From positions 1 to 59,279 of the forward strand of contig NZ_JAIRDQ010000018.1 in assembly GCF_021458635.1 (NCBI RefSeq): 59,279 bases of DNA. The letters are read 5' to 3'. The stretch's first letter is position 1; each line of letters starts with the position of its first letter. This DNA comes from Bradyrhizobium monzae (lineage in GTDB: Bacteria > Pseudomonadota > Alphaproteobacteria > Rhizobiales > Xanthobacteraceae). Below, one piece after another: positions 28,608 to 37,484 of this stretch. Under the pieces are notes generated by a model. It was not told the DNA's origin and searched no databases. It worked only from the letters and a program-made list of their open reading frames with translations. The position numbers and the translations under genes were made by a program.

Positions 28608-29903
28608 GTGAGCAGCAAAAATACGGCCCACACTGAAGGCGCTGCAGTCAGCCAAGGGCGGCTGGAACGCGTGGTCATCGTCGGTAGCGGTCAAGCGGCC
28701 GTCGAATTGGCGGCTTCGTTGCGACAGCGCGGCTTCACGGGGTCCATAATCCTCATCGGAGAAGAGCGGAATCTGCCCTATCAGAAACCGCCTCTGTCGA
28801 AGGACTTCCATCCGGCGAGCAAGGCCGCGATGCTGTTGCGCGCGGAGAGTTTCTACGCCGCCAACTCGGTCGAGCTACGCCTCGGGGCGGTCGCGGAGCG
28901 TATCGACCGCGTCGCCCGCGTTGTCGTGATGGCCGACGGGACACCACTCCCTTACGACCATCTCGTGCTCGCCACAGGCGCGCGCAATCGAGTGCCGGAC
29001 ATTCCAGGGGTCAGCGTTGGCACGCCGCTGGAATTACGCACGCTTGCCCATGCCCACAACCTCGCGGCGCGGATTGCCGAATTTCGCCACGTCACCATAG
29101 CCGGGGGTGGCTTCATCGGCCTTGAAGTAGCCTCTCTGCTCCGCAGCCGCGAGATCGAGGTCGATGTGATCGAAGCTGCCGACCGGCTGATGGGCCGCGT
29201 GCTCTCGCCAGTGATGAGTGATTACTTTCGCCAGTTGCACACCAAGGCCGGAGTCCGCTTGCGGTTCCGCAACACTGTCAAATCTGTCGGCAAGGATGCG
29301 GCTCGTGAGCTGGTCACCCTTGCTGACGGCACGACGATCAATACAGATGCGATTATGATGGCGATCGGCGTGTTACCCAACGACGCGCTGGCGGCCGCCG
29401 CCGGGCTCAAGGTAGACAATGGGATCGTGGTTGATGCGGAACTGCGCACCAGCGATCCCGCGATTTCTGCGATCGGCGACTGCGCCGTTCATCCCAACCC
29501 GTTCTGCAGCGGCCTCATCCGGCTGGAATCTGTGCAGAACGCGATCGACCAAGCGCGTTGCCTCGCCGCCGGGCTGACCGGCTGGCCTAGCCCTTACCAC
29601 AGCCTGCCGTGGTTCTGGTCCAATCAGGGCAGCGCCCGCCTGCAGATTGCCGGATTGGCCGCTGATACCGACGGGGCGGTGCTGCGTGGTGAGCCGGGGA
29701 GCGACGCGTTTTCGATTTTCCTCTATAAGGGAGAACGGCTGATTGCTGTTGAAAGCGTGAACAAGCCTAGCGATCACATGGTTGCGCGGCGTCTCCTATC
29801 AGTCGGCCTGTCGGTACCGAAGTCAATGGCGGCGGACACCGGCGCAGACCTCAAGCAATTTGCCGGCGCGGCTGTGGTGCGCAAGCCCTCTCCAGTCACC
29901 TGA
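28608..29903 (+). CDS. FAD-dependent NAD(P)H-ferredoxin reductase (putidaredoxin-reductase type)
   Basis: A 431-residue pyridine-nucleotide-disulphide-fold reductase that passes electrons from NAD(P)H to the upstream ferredoxin. The first dinucleotide motif is VVIVGSGQAAVE near residue 22 (FAD) and the second is IAGGGFIGLEVA near 165 (NAD). LPYQKPPLSK and the C-terminal FAD motif AIGDCAVH near 288 are typical of CamA-type reductases, as is the reductase C-domain with LPWFWSNQG. The start is GTG at 28608, with GGGAG 9 nt before it. GC-rich third positions match the amidohydrolase group. Confidence 0.92.
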   Translation: MSSKNTAHTEGAAVSQGRLERVVIVGSGQAAVELAASLRQRGFTGSIILIGEERNLPYQKPPLSKDFHPASKAAMLLRAESFYAANSVELRLGAVAERIDRVARVVVMADGTPLPYDHLVLATGARNRVPDIPGVSVGTPLELRTLAHAHNLAARIAEFRHVTIAGGGFIGLEVASLLRSREIEVDVIEAADRLMGRVLSPVMSDYFRQLHTKAGVRLRFRNTVKSVGKDAARELVTLADGTTINTDAIMMAIGVLPNDALAAAAGLKVDNGIVVDAELRTSDPAISAIGDCAVHPNPFCSGLIRLESVQNAIDQARCLAAGLTGWPSPYHSLPWFWSNQGSARLQIAGLAADTDGAVLRGEPGSDAFSIFLYKGERLIAVESVNKPSDHMVARRLLSVGLSVPKSMAADTGADLKQFAGAAVVRKPSPVT

Positions 29904-30104
29904 CCAGGACGTTTTAGCGACGGGAGCATCGAGCGCCCGTCTTCACCCCTCGAAAGACAGACGACCACCTCGGTAGCGACCATCACGACACAGGCAACCG
30001 TGCCCCGCAAGGAGCTCTCCCTTTGATGGACGGCTTGCGGGAGGTGTCGGCCAGGGCGAACACTCCGACGCCTTTCGCCTTCGATACCGACGGAGAGGCT
30101 TGCG

Positions 30105-30640
30105 ATGCGCCACGTGCGCGATGTGATGAGACTGACGTCGGCTGGAATGCGGGCCGCGAGATCGCACGGCGGATTGGGGGCTGCGCCTCCAACTGTGCGG
30201 CTGACGATCCGCCGGCTCGAGGCGGCAGGGCTGTCCTGCCGCTCCCGAAGGACGTTATGGATGCGGCTCTCGAGGCCCGGCTGTTCGCCGGCGCCGGCAC
30301 CAAGCAGGGCCATCGACGTCGTGCCGAGACCGACTGGGCGGCGGTTCACCGCGAGCTCAAGTGCAAGCATTGACGCTGTTGATCCTGTGGGAGGAATACA
30401 TCGCGGCCGAACGCGATGGTTACCGCTACAGCCGTTTCTGTGAGCTCTACCGTGCCTGGGACGGTTGTCGGCCGCGTCCCGAGCAGGGCTTTCGAACCTC
30501 CTTGGCATCCTCTGGCTCACCGGTCCTATGGGCGCGAGCGGCTCGACGCCGCGGCGCTCCGGGCCCTCAACGTCGCGCGCGCACATACGGCTCGGTCAAA
30601 TTGATCCTCTCGATCGGCGGCCCGCTTCCTAGCCGGCTTT
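30105..30640 (+). pseudogene. istA: IS21-family transposase IstA, internally deleted remnant
   Basis: N-terminal IstA pieces appear in three frames: RHVRDVMRLTSAGM and PPTVRLTIRRLEAAGLS, then LPKDVMDAALEARLFAGAG and WAAVHRELKCKH, then LLILWEEYIAAERDGYRYSR and FCELYRAWDG. Directly after (about 30475) come C-terminal IstA pieces: RPRPEQGFRTSLG, SYGRERLDAAALRALNVARAHT and GSVKLILSIG. The catalytic centre between them is missing. No IstB follows. It is non-functional. Confidence 0.8.
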
Positions 30641-31152
30641 CGCGTTTCCGAAGTACGCGTTCCCTGGCCGATTGCTCAATAGCGTGGGCCTGTCGCAGCC
30701 GTGGTGCGAAGGTCATACCGCTTCACACGAGCCAAGATGTAGGACTTGTGGCTGATCGTAACCGAACGATATTCACCGATTTTTCTGCACTTAACATCAA
30801 CGAATGCAGAATTACTGCATTTTTATCCTATCAAACGCACGACGTGAACGTGAGTGCAGGGTTACCGTAGCGAAGTCCAACAAGCGGTAAAAACAAGCTT
30901 GCCTCGTCGCGGAGGCCGCGCACAATGCTCTTGAGCGCGTGCTTTCTAAGTTTACGTAGTCTAGTCGAGAGCGAACTTACTGCGCTCGCGCGATGCTGGG
31001 TCGATTGCTTTGTTGCCATGGGCAGGCTTTTCGGCCCGCACGTGTGCTCCATTGTCGGTCGAATGGTTCGGAACGCCCGTGACTCGAGTCATCAACCAGC
31101 CAATCCGATCGTATCCGTCAGGTGTTTTGGGCATCAGCAAAGGGGAAGATTC
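30641..31152. promoter_or_regulatory. Upstream region of binding protein 2
   Basis: No gene is supported; the long frame starting at 30925 merely extends the binding-protein gene upstream. It carries the dyad at 30803-30821 and another half-site TTCTGCA at 30784-30790. Confidence 0.45.
30803..30821. promoter_or_regulatory. Perfect GCAG-N5-CTGC dyad upstream of binding protein 2
   Basis: AATGCAG-AATTA-CTGCATT is a perfect 7-bp inverted repeat with a 5-nt AT centre, about 330 bp before the ATG. It is nearly identical to the site upstream of binding protein 1, which supports shared regulation. Confidence 0.55.
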
Positions 31153-32211
31153 ATGAAGAAAAGCGATTTCACGGCCTCGCGCCGCTCATTCCTTGCCGGC
31201 ACGGCCGGTGCGCTCATGGCGTCGGCGGTCCTCGGCCCCGCGCGTGCCGCGGCCAAGTCCGACACGGTTACAATCATCAATTACGGCGGATCTTATCAAG
31301 ACGCCACGGTCAAGGCAGTGTTCGAGCCTTTCACCAAGGAAACGGGAATTAAGGTCGAGAACGTTCCCGTGCCCGGTCTCGATAAAATCAAGGCCATGGA
31401 GCTCACGGGCAATGTCGAGATAGACATTTTCATCGGCCCAGGCACCTGGGCCGCTTCGGGATCCAAGCAGGGCTTTTGGGAGAAGCTGGACCTATCCATG
31501 CTCGACCTCAAGGATTTGGCGATTCAGCCGACAAACGAGGACGTCACATATGAAGTTGTAACCATGGGAATTGCGTGGGACCCAAAGAAGTTCGGCCCCG
31601 GCAAGCATCCGTCAGATTTTGTCGAATACTTCGACCTGAAGAAGTTCCCTGGGCGTCGCTGTTTCCGTCCCGTTCCTGACCAGACGCTGGAGGCCGCGCT
31701 TCTCGCCGATGGCGTGGCGCCAAAGGATCTCTATCCTTTGGATCTGGATCGTGCGTTCAAGTCGCTCAACCGGATAAAGTCGAGTATCGTATGGGCGCAG
31801 ACAGTTCCTCAAACGATTTTCCTGGTGCAGAGAGGCGAGGTCGATTTCACCTACACTTCTGTTAATCGTATCAAAGCGACGAACGATGAGGGCGGCGGAG
31901 TGCCTTTGGCATTCTCCTTCGACCAAAACCTGATCATTACCGACTCTCTCGGCATACTCAAGGGCGCGCCCAACAAGGAAAACGCGATGAAGCTGATCGC
32001 CTACATCCTGCGCCCGGAAGTTCAGGCAAGGCTATATGATCTGTTGGGCCTCTTGCCGGCGTCCACGAAAGCCAAGGCGTTGATGTCGGAAGCGGCGCGG
32101 AAATGGTTGCCGGATTTGAGCAACCCCAAAAATGTTACTATCAGCAGTGAGTATTGGGCGAATAATTTTGAAAAAGTGAACCCTCGTTTCCTGGAGTGGA
32201 TTCAGAGTTGA
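31153..32211 (+). CDS. ABC transporter substrate-binding protein, PotD-like, paralogue 2
   Basis: A 352-residue Tat-exported periplasmic binding protein, very similar to 10454-11509 along its length, including the SRRSFLAG Tat motif at 9-16, GLDKIKAMELTGNVEIDIF, KFPGRRCFRPVPDQTLEAA and GILKGAPNKENAMKLIAY. I choose ATG 31153, which has AGGGGA upstream and matches the paralogue's start; the longer frame from 30925 has no homologous leader. A stem-loop and a decayed permease follow, so its own membrane components are lost. It probably binds a polyamine-like or amino-acid-derived ligand. Confidence 0.92.
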   Translation: MKKSDFTASRRSFLAGTAGALMASAVLGPARAAAKSDTVTIINYGGSYQDATVKAVFEPFTKETGIKVENVPVPGLDKIKAMELTGNVEIDIFIGPGTWAASGSKQGFWEKLDLSMLDLKDLAIQPTNEDVTYEVVTMGIAWDPKKFGPGKHPSDFVEYFDLKKFPGRRCFRPVPDQTLEAALLADGVAPKDLYPLDLDRAFKSLNRIKSSIVWAQTVPQTIFLVQRGEVDFTYTSVNRIKATNDEGGGVPLAFSFDQNLIITDSLGILKGAPNKENAMKLIAYILRPEVQARLYDLLGLLPASTKAKALMSEAARKWLPDLSNPKNVTISSEYWANNFEKVNPRFLEWIQS

Positions 32212-32225
32212 TCGATCGCTGAATG

Positions 32226-32250
32226 CGGACGGGCCGGCTCGGCCCGTCTG
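32226..32250 (+). terminator. Stem-loop after binding protein 2
   Basis: GACGGGCC (32228-32235) pairs with GGCCCGTC (32241-32248) across a 5-nt loop and can be extended outward. There is no immediate T run, so it may act as an mRNA-stabilising hairpin as often seen behind binding-protein genes. A degenerate form of the same sequence follows binding protein 1 near 11524-11550. Confidence 0.6.
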
Positions 32251-32344
32251 CACTCTGCATCATGTTTTCTCCCCGGCCGAATCGTTCGAACACCATGACC
32301 CGGATCAACGGCCCCCGCACGCAAGGGATCTTCATGTCGCCGGC

Positions 32345-32690
32345 ACGCTAATCGCGGCCGAGATCGTGTTCTGCCGCTGTTGTATGTCTTCCATGCCGGC
32401 ATCTATGGCCCGACCTTGCCGTTGGCTGCGTACGGCCGATTCTGGCTAGTCCCTTGCTTTGGGTAACAGTGGAGGCGACGCTTGTCATCGCCGGCTTGTC
32501 GCTGCCGAGTCTCTGCTTCTGCGGCTCCATCGTCACGAAGCGTCTCGCCCGTCAGCCCGCGCGACGCAGAAACTTGCTGATGATGCCAGTACGGCTGCCA
32601 TGGTGGACAGCGTTCTGATCAAAGGCCTTTGCCTTCACGATCATCCTAGGGGCGTCGGGACCATCAATTTCGTCCCAAACCGGTCGATAG
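32345..32690 (+). pseudogene. ABC transporter permease (PotB-like) remnant
   Basis: Pieces of a permease homologous to 48646-49470 lie directly behind binding protein 2: LPLLYVFHAGIYGPTLPLAAYGRFW, then in another frame VEATLVIAGLSL and LARQPARRRNLLMM followed by LPWWT, then SVLIK and AFAFTIILG after an extra base near 32625. They correspond in order to residues 25 to 115 of the intact permease. The rest of the gene and the second permease are gone. Confidence 0.75.
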
Positions 32691-32999
32691 ATTCAAACAG
32701 CTGGAAGCCTAATCGAACGCCGCTCTGAGTTGAAGCCGGTGCTAACAAATCGGCTCCAGCACTCTCTATCGGTGCGGCCGGATCGAGGCGCTGAAATTCG
32801 GCGAAAGAAGCGCATGTACGCGGAATTCTGGCGCCGCTATGCCATCCATTGCAGTAATCGTTAGTGAAATTTGGCTATGACGGGGGCCATACCGACAAAG
32901 CCAGACTCACACGTGCGGGGCAATGTCGCAAAAGATGATGCGTGGACCACGGCACCAGCTTTTGAGTTCCGGGCCGTGCGCTCCCGAAATGACGGTAAT
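32691..32999. other. Spacer before the IlvD/EDD gene
   Basis: No supported gene. The frame of the next gene is open back to 32871, but the codons before 33000 differ in base composition and show no family match. Confidence 0.5.
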
Positions 33000-34706
33000 A
33001 TGACAAGTGGACTGCGGAAGGGATTGACTTCATATGGCGATGCCGGCTTCTCGCTGTTCCTGCGCAAGGCCTTCATCAAGGCCATGGGCTATTCCGACGA
33101 CGCGCTGGAGCGCCCGATTGTCGGCATTACCAATACTTATAGCGACTACAATCCCTGCCACGGCAACGTTCCCCAGATCATCGAAGCCGCCAAGCGCGGC
33201 GTGATGCTGTCGGGCGCGATGCCGTTCGTGTTCCCGACCATCTCGATCGCCGAGAGCTTTGCGCATCCGACCTCGATGTATCTGCGCAATCTGATGGCGA
33301 TGGACACCGAAGAGATGATCCGGGCCCAGCCGATGGATTCGGTGATCGTGATCGGCGGCTGCGATAAGACGCTTCCCGCGCAGGTGATGGCCGCGATCAG
33401 CGTCGATCTGCCGACCGTGGTCATTCCCGTCGGTCCCATGGTGGTCGGCCATCACAAGGGCGAGGTGCTCGGCGCCTGCACCGATTGCCGCCGTCTCTGG
33501 GGCAAATATCGCGCCGGCGATATCGACGACGCCGAGATCGACGCGGTGAACGGGCGCCTCGCGCCATCGGTCGGCACCTGCATGGTGATGGGCACGGCCT
33601 CGACCATGGCCTGCATGATCGAGGCCATGGGTCTGTCGCTGCCGATGAGCGCAACCATTCCGGCACCGCATGCCGAGCGTTTCCGTCTGGCCGAGGCGAG
33701 CGGCCGGGTTGCCGCCGAGATGGCCAAGACCAAGGGGCCGAAGCCGAGCGAAGTCTTGACGCAGGCCTCGTTCAGGAACGCGCAGGTCGTGCTGCAGGCG
33801 ATCGGCGGCTCGACCAACGGCCTGATCCATCTGACGGCGATGGCGCATCGCTCGCCGCACCGGCTCGATCTCGAAATGTTCGACCAGATCGGCCGCGAGG
33901 TGCCGGTGCTGGTCGATCTCAAGCCATCGGGCGAGCATTACATGGAGCATTTCCATCACGCCGGCGGCGTCCCGAAATTGCTGGCGCAGCTCGGCGATCT
34001 CGTCGATCTCGATGCCAAGACGATCAGCGGTCAGACGCTGCGCGATGTCGTCGCCAATGCGGAAGACGTGCCCGGCCAGGATGCGATCAGGTCGCGCGAC
34101 AATCCGATCAAGAAGGAAGGCGGCCTTGCCGTCCTACATGGCAATCTCGCGCCGCGCGGCGCGGTGATCAAGCAGTCGGCGGCGAGCCCAAAACTGCTGC
34201 AGCATACCGGGCGCGCGGTGGTGTTCGAATCGGTCGCCGACATGACGCTGCGGGTCGATGATCCCGATCTCGACGTGAACTCCGATGACGTGCTGGTGCT
34301 GCGCAACGCCGGCCCCAAGGGGGCACCGGGCATGCCCGAGGCCGGCTATCTGCCGATCCCGAAGAAGCTCGCGCGTGGCGGCACCAAGGACATGGTGCGC
34401 ATTTCGGACGCGCGCATGAGCGGCACCGCGTTCGGCACCATCGTTCTTCACATCACGCCGGAATCCGCTGTCGGCGGGCCGCTGGCGCTGGTGCAGAACG
34501 GCGACATGATTAAGCTCGACGTTACCAAGCGCAGCATCGAGCTGTTGGTCGATGCCGCCGAGCTGGAGCGCCGTCGCGCCGCGTTGAAGCCGGCCGCTGC
34601 GCCCGATGAAGCACGGCGCGGCTATGCCTGGCTGTTCAACGAGACCATCATGCAGGCCGACGAGGGCTGCGACTTTGACTTTATGCGGGAGAAGGGCAAG
34701 CGATGA
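33000..34706 (+). CDS. IlvD/Edd-family dehydratase
   Basis: A 568-residue Fe-S dehydratase of the dihydroxy-acid/sugar-acid dehydratase family, converting a 2,3-dihydroxy acid or aldonate to a 2-keto(-3-deoxy) acid. Cluster cysteines: Cys53 in SDYNPCHGN, Cys121 in GGCDKTLPA and Cys194 in VGTCMVMGTAS. GGSTNGLIHLTA and the end RISDARMSGTAFGT are family hallmarks. I favour ATG 33000 because codons before it are not family-like; GTG/ATG starts from 32871 are possible. Together with the hydroxy-acid oxidase and the HpcH/HpaI aldolase it suggests sugar-acid breakdown. Third codon positions are strongly GC-rich with a sharp onset near 33020, so the gene looks like a core-chromosome copy. Confidence 0.9.
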   Translation: MTSGLRKGLTSYGDAGFSLFLRKAFIKAMGYSDDALERPIVGITNTYSDYNPCHGNVPQIIEAAKRGVMLSGAMPFVFPTISIAESFAHPTSMYLRNLMAMDTEEMIRAQPMDSVIVIGGCDKTLPAQVMAAISVDLPTVVIPVGPMVVGHHKGEVLGACTDCRRLWGKYRAGDIDDAEIDAVNGRLAPSVGTCMVMGTASTMACMIEAMGLSLPMSATIPAPHAERFRLAEASGRVAAEMAKTKGPKPSEVLTQASFRNAQVVLQAIGGSTNGLIHLTAMAHRSPHRLDLEMFDQIGREVPVLVDLKPSGEHYMEHFHHAGGVPKLLAQLGDLVDLDAKTISGQTLRDVVANAEDVPGQDAIRSRDNPIKKEGGLAVLHGNLAPRGAVIKQSAASPKLLQHTGRAVVFESVADMTLRVDDPDLDVNSDDVLVLRNAGPKGAPGMPEAGYLPIPKKLARGGTKDMVRISDARMSGTAFGTIVLHITPESAVGGPLALVQNGDMIKLDVTKRSIELLVDAAELERRRAALKPAAAPDEARRGYAWLFNETIMQADEGCDFDFMREKGKR

Positions 34707-35353
34707 CGCGCCTCCCTCACCAAGAGTTCGATCCGACCTGTTAAGCGGGAACAGTCGTAGGAAGGGAAAACGACGACACCCGCCGTACTCCTGACGTACT
34801 TCCTGGCGACCGCGGCTGTGATGCTAGCGGATCCGGGCCCCCCCGGAGCGCGCGCGACACAAAACGCTCACCTGATTGACGCTCCGCGACAATCAGGGCT
34901 AACAAATTGTCTTCACACCCAGATTGCCGGCGGCTATAGCGCGCCGCGCGCCGCTCCACTTGTCTACCATCGCCGGCGCGCGAGACTCTCTCGTTGCGTG
35001 CCACTAAACGGCAGCTTCTAAGGCGCGACGAGACAGATTGTGCTGTATTCCAACGAGAAGCAGCGAAGCACGACTTCCTCATGTCGCGTGGCTCTTGAGG
35101 GACAGAGCCCGTTCCCCATGCCGCCCCATCTCCTTCATGTGGTACGGCAAAGCTTCCCAAATCAGAGGCACAAGTTCAGGAACGTAGCGGCTTGAAGTCT
35201 TAGGAGTCGGCAGACGCGATTGTCGGGTGTGTTGGTTGGCAGTTCGAGCAGACCCAGCGGGGACGACGCAGGAGCTTATCGGCGGATGCCACTGCGACCT
35301 AAAATCTTGAAGAAGATCTTCAACTCGGCGTCTACGCATCATCTATATGCGCC

Positions 35354-35392
35354 GGGGCAGCGCCGCCGGGCCTCGCGGGTCGGCGCTGCCCC
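35354..35392. repeat. 12-bp perfect stem-loop
   Basis: GGGGCAGCGCCG (35354-35365) and CGGCGCTGCCCC (35381-35392) form a perfect 12-bp stem with a 15-nt loop. There is no adjacent gene end or T run, so it is not an ordinary terminator; it may belong to a lost mobile element or a small RNA. Confidence 0.8.
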
Positions 35393-35559
35393 TCAGCCCT
35401 ACTTCCGCTCGAGGTCGCCCAGACAGCGAGATCCTCGATATTTTAGAAGTGAGGAACTTGCCGGAGCTCAAATGGAGCGTGCTCGAAGCTAGCGTCGCCG
35501 TCGATCGTGTACTCGCGCCACTCGTATTCAATCATGCGCTGAGCGCGTGCTCGAATATT

Positions 35560-35574
35560 TGCAGCATTTCTGCG
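35560..35574. promoter_or_regulatory. GCAG-N5-CTGC dyad upstream of the hydroxy-acid oxidase
   Basis: TGCAG-CATTT-CTGCG has the same arms and spacing as the sites upstream of binding proteins 1 and 2, about 210 bp before the ATG at 35785. Confidence 0.45.
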
Positions 35575-35784
35575 TCGACGCTGAACATCGGCCGTGATTC
35601 GGTGCGCGCTAGCCGATAGCTTTAATCGGCCTGCGTTGGCGGGGAGCTCGCCTGCTGCTCGTCACACCGGCTTCATAGCCGGCGAGGACCGAGCTTCGCG
35701 CGGTCTCGGGCTGCGATCGTTTTACGCTCACGAGCAAAGAACAACGGATCCTGTAGCGTGCTCCACAAGACCAGCGTGACCACC

Positions 35785-36975
35785 ATGCCCGCGCCGACTA
35801 CCAGGACGACGGCGCCGCGCGTGCCTCGACGCCTTGCACGTTACCTCTGCCTTGATGACTTTGAGCCGGTGGCGCGTCGGGGGCTGCCGAGTTTCCTCTA
35901 CGGCTATATTTCTGGCGGCGCCGAGACTGATGCTGCGATGCGCGACAACCGTAAGGCGTTCAGCGAATATGGTTTCGTACCACGCGTGCTCAACGATGTT
36001 TCGAGCCGCGACCAGACCACGACTTTGTTTGGCCACACATATGCGTCGCCGTTCGGCATATCGCCCATGGGCTCTTCGGCTCTGTGCGCATACCGCGGCG
36101 ATATCGTGCTGGCCCGCGCTGCGAAGGCGACGACCGTGCCGATGATCCTCTCCGCTTTCTCGTTCATCAGGCTCGAGGACGTGCAGAGCGAAAATTCTGG
36201 TGCTTGGTGCCAACTCTACCTTCCGGCGAACGAGGCTAGCGTCGTGTCGTTGGTCGATCGCGCCGCCAGAGCCGGATATGAGACCCTCGTCGTCACCGCC
36301 GACGTTCCTATCCCGCAAATTCGCGAGAACAACATCCGAAGCGGCTACCGAATACCCGTCGCCATCACGCCGCGGGTATTATGGGACACTATGAGCCATC
36401 CTACATGGCTCGTGAAGGTCTGGGCGCGCACCGTGATCAATCACGGCATGCCTCACCTTGAAAACATGGATGCAACTCTCAGGGTGCCGGCGCTGTCGAA
36501 TGACCCCACGAGGAAGTTCGGCCCTCGTGACCAGTTTACGTGGAAACATGTTGAACTGATCCGGCACCGCTGGAGAGGCAAGCTTGTTGTCAAGGGGCTG
36601 GTATCGCCGGAGGACGCCCGCATCGCGCGGGAGTGCGGAGTCGATGGCGTGATAGTGTCGAACCATGGCGGCCGCCAGCTTGATTACGCGTTTTCCGCAT
36701 TGCGAACTTTGCCGGAGATTGCAGCGAATGCAGCTGGCATGACAGTGATGCTCGACGGAGGAATTCGCCGGGGCACAGACGTCATCAAAGCGCTCGCGCT
36801 CGGCGCACACTTCGTCTTTGTTGGGCGGCCATTTCTCTACGCGGCAGCCACTTCCGGTGAGGCTGGCGTGCAACGAGCAATCTCCCTGCTCCAGGCCGAA
36901 ATCGACCGAAATCTTGCCTTTTTGGGCATTCGTAGCTTGTCCGAGATCACTTCAGAGCTCGTGCATAAGCTCTAG
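35785..36975 (+). CDS. Alpha-hydroxy-acid oxidising protein (FMN-dependent, LldD-like)
   Basis: A 396-residue FMN enzyme of the lactate/mandelate/glycolate oxidase family that oxidises an L-2-hydroxy acid to the 2-keto acid. The catalytic His/Arg motif SNHGGRQLD is near residue 290; the FMN phosphate site DGGIRRGTDVIKALALGA follows, and VKGLVSPEDA precedes. The N-terminal FYGYISGGAETD-like segment is present (LYGYISGGAETD). The start could be ATG 35785 or GTG 35758; neither has a strong ribosome site. No signal peptide. It is the second of three sugar-acid/hydroxy-acid genes (33.0-38.3 kb). Confidence 0.9.
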   Translation: MPAPTTRTTAPRVPRRLARYLCLDDFEPVARRGLPSFLYGYISGGAETDAAMRDNRKAFSEYGFVPRVLNDVSSRDQTTTLFGHTYASPFGISPMGSSALCAYRGDIVLARAAKATTVPMILSAFSFIRLEDVQSENSGAWCQLYLPANEASVVSLVDRAARAGYETLVVTADVPIPQIRENNIRSGYRIPVAITPRVLWDTMSHPTWLVKVWARTVINHGMPHLENMDATLRVPALSNDPTRKFGPRDQFTWKHVELIRHRWRGKLVVKGLVSPEDARIARECGVDGVIVSNHGGRQLDYAFSALRTLPEIAANAAGMTVMLDGGIRRGTDVIKALALGAHFVFVGRPFLYAAATSGEAGVQRAISLLQAEIDRNLAFLGIRSLSEITSELVHKL

Positions 36976-37484
36976 CCTGTTCGTTGAGCAAAGGTGAGCT
37001 ACTCGGGCGATACCGAGAATCTCAAGCCGGTCGTCAACTCTGATGGTCCTCCCTGGCATGCGCGGCATTGCTGCTGGGCTCACGCGGGCAACACGCTAGA
37101 GAGCGTAGCGGTTTCAAGAAACTTGACGAGGTAGCACGGGCCAATGCCGTGCTAGGCGGAAATAAAGCGCCCATGCGCGGCACGATCCCGAAAACGACGG
37201 CGTTCACATCGTGTCAGCGCACGAGGAGCTCGATCACATGATAAGCTTCACATTTCCCCAATAGGCGCAGCATTTCGGCGGTATCATAATGTACATTGGA
37301 AAATTGCGACTTTGGGGATTCGGTACCAATCGCAAGAGGTCCAGGCAAGCAAGCCTGAGAGCCGACTTCGCCGCAACCGATTCAATCGTGGCCATCGCGC
37401 GGGGAGGGCTCGGTGAAGCCGATATCCGGCGGGGCCGAAAGCAAGGCCTTCGCATTTGAAGAACTGCAAGAGGACACATGATCG
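36976..37484. other. Spacer before the aldolase gene
   Basis: No complete gene. A short plus-strand piece ending at the TGA at 37481-37483 reads KPISGGAESKAFAFEELQEDT and looks like the C-terminus of a lost gene. GCAGCATTTCGGCGG near 37267 resembles the motif seen upstream of other genes. Confidence 0.4.

Larger units (their letters stand above)
34707..35784. other. Spacer with a strong hairpin and an operator-like dyad
   Basis: About 1 kb without a supported gene. Features inside are listed separately (35354-35392 and 35560-35574). Several short frames overlap without family features. Confidence 0.5.

Noticed and set aside
29774..30586. 270-codon minus-strand frame
   Set aside because: Lies antisense to the reductase end and the IS21 remnant; arginine/serine-rich and without fold signals.
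30925..31152. Upstream extension of binding protein 2
   Set aside because: Open frame, but the paralogue start, Tat signal and ribosome site place the real start at 31153.
33030..33959. 309-codon minus-strand frame rich in His and Arg
   Set aside because: Antisense shadow of the IlvD/EDD gene.
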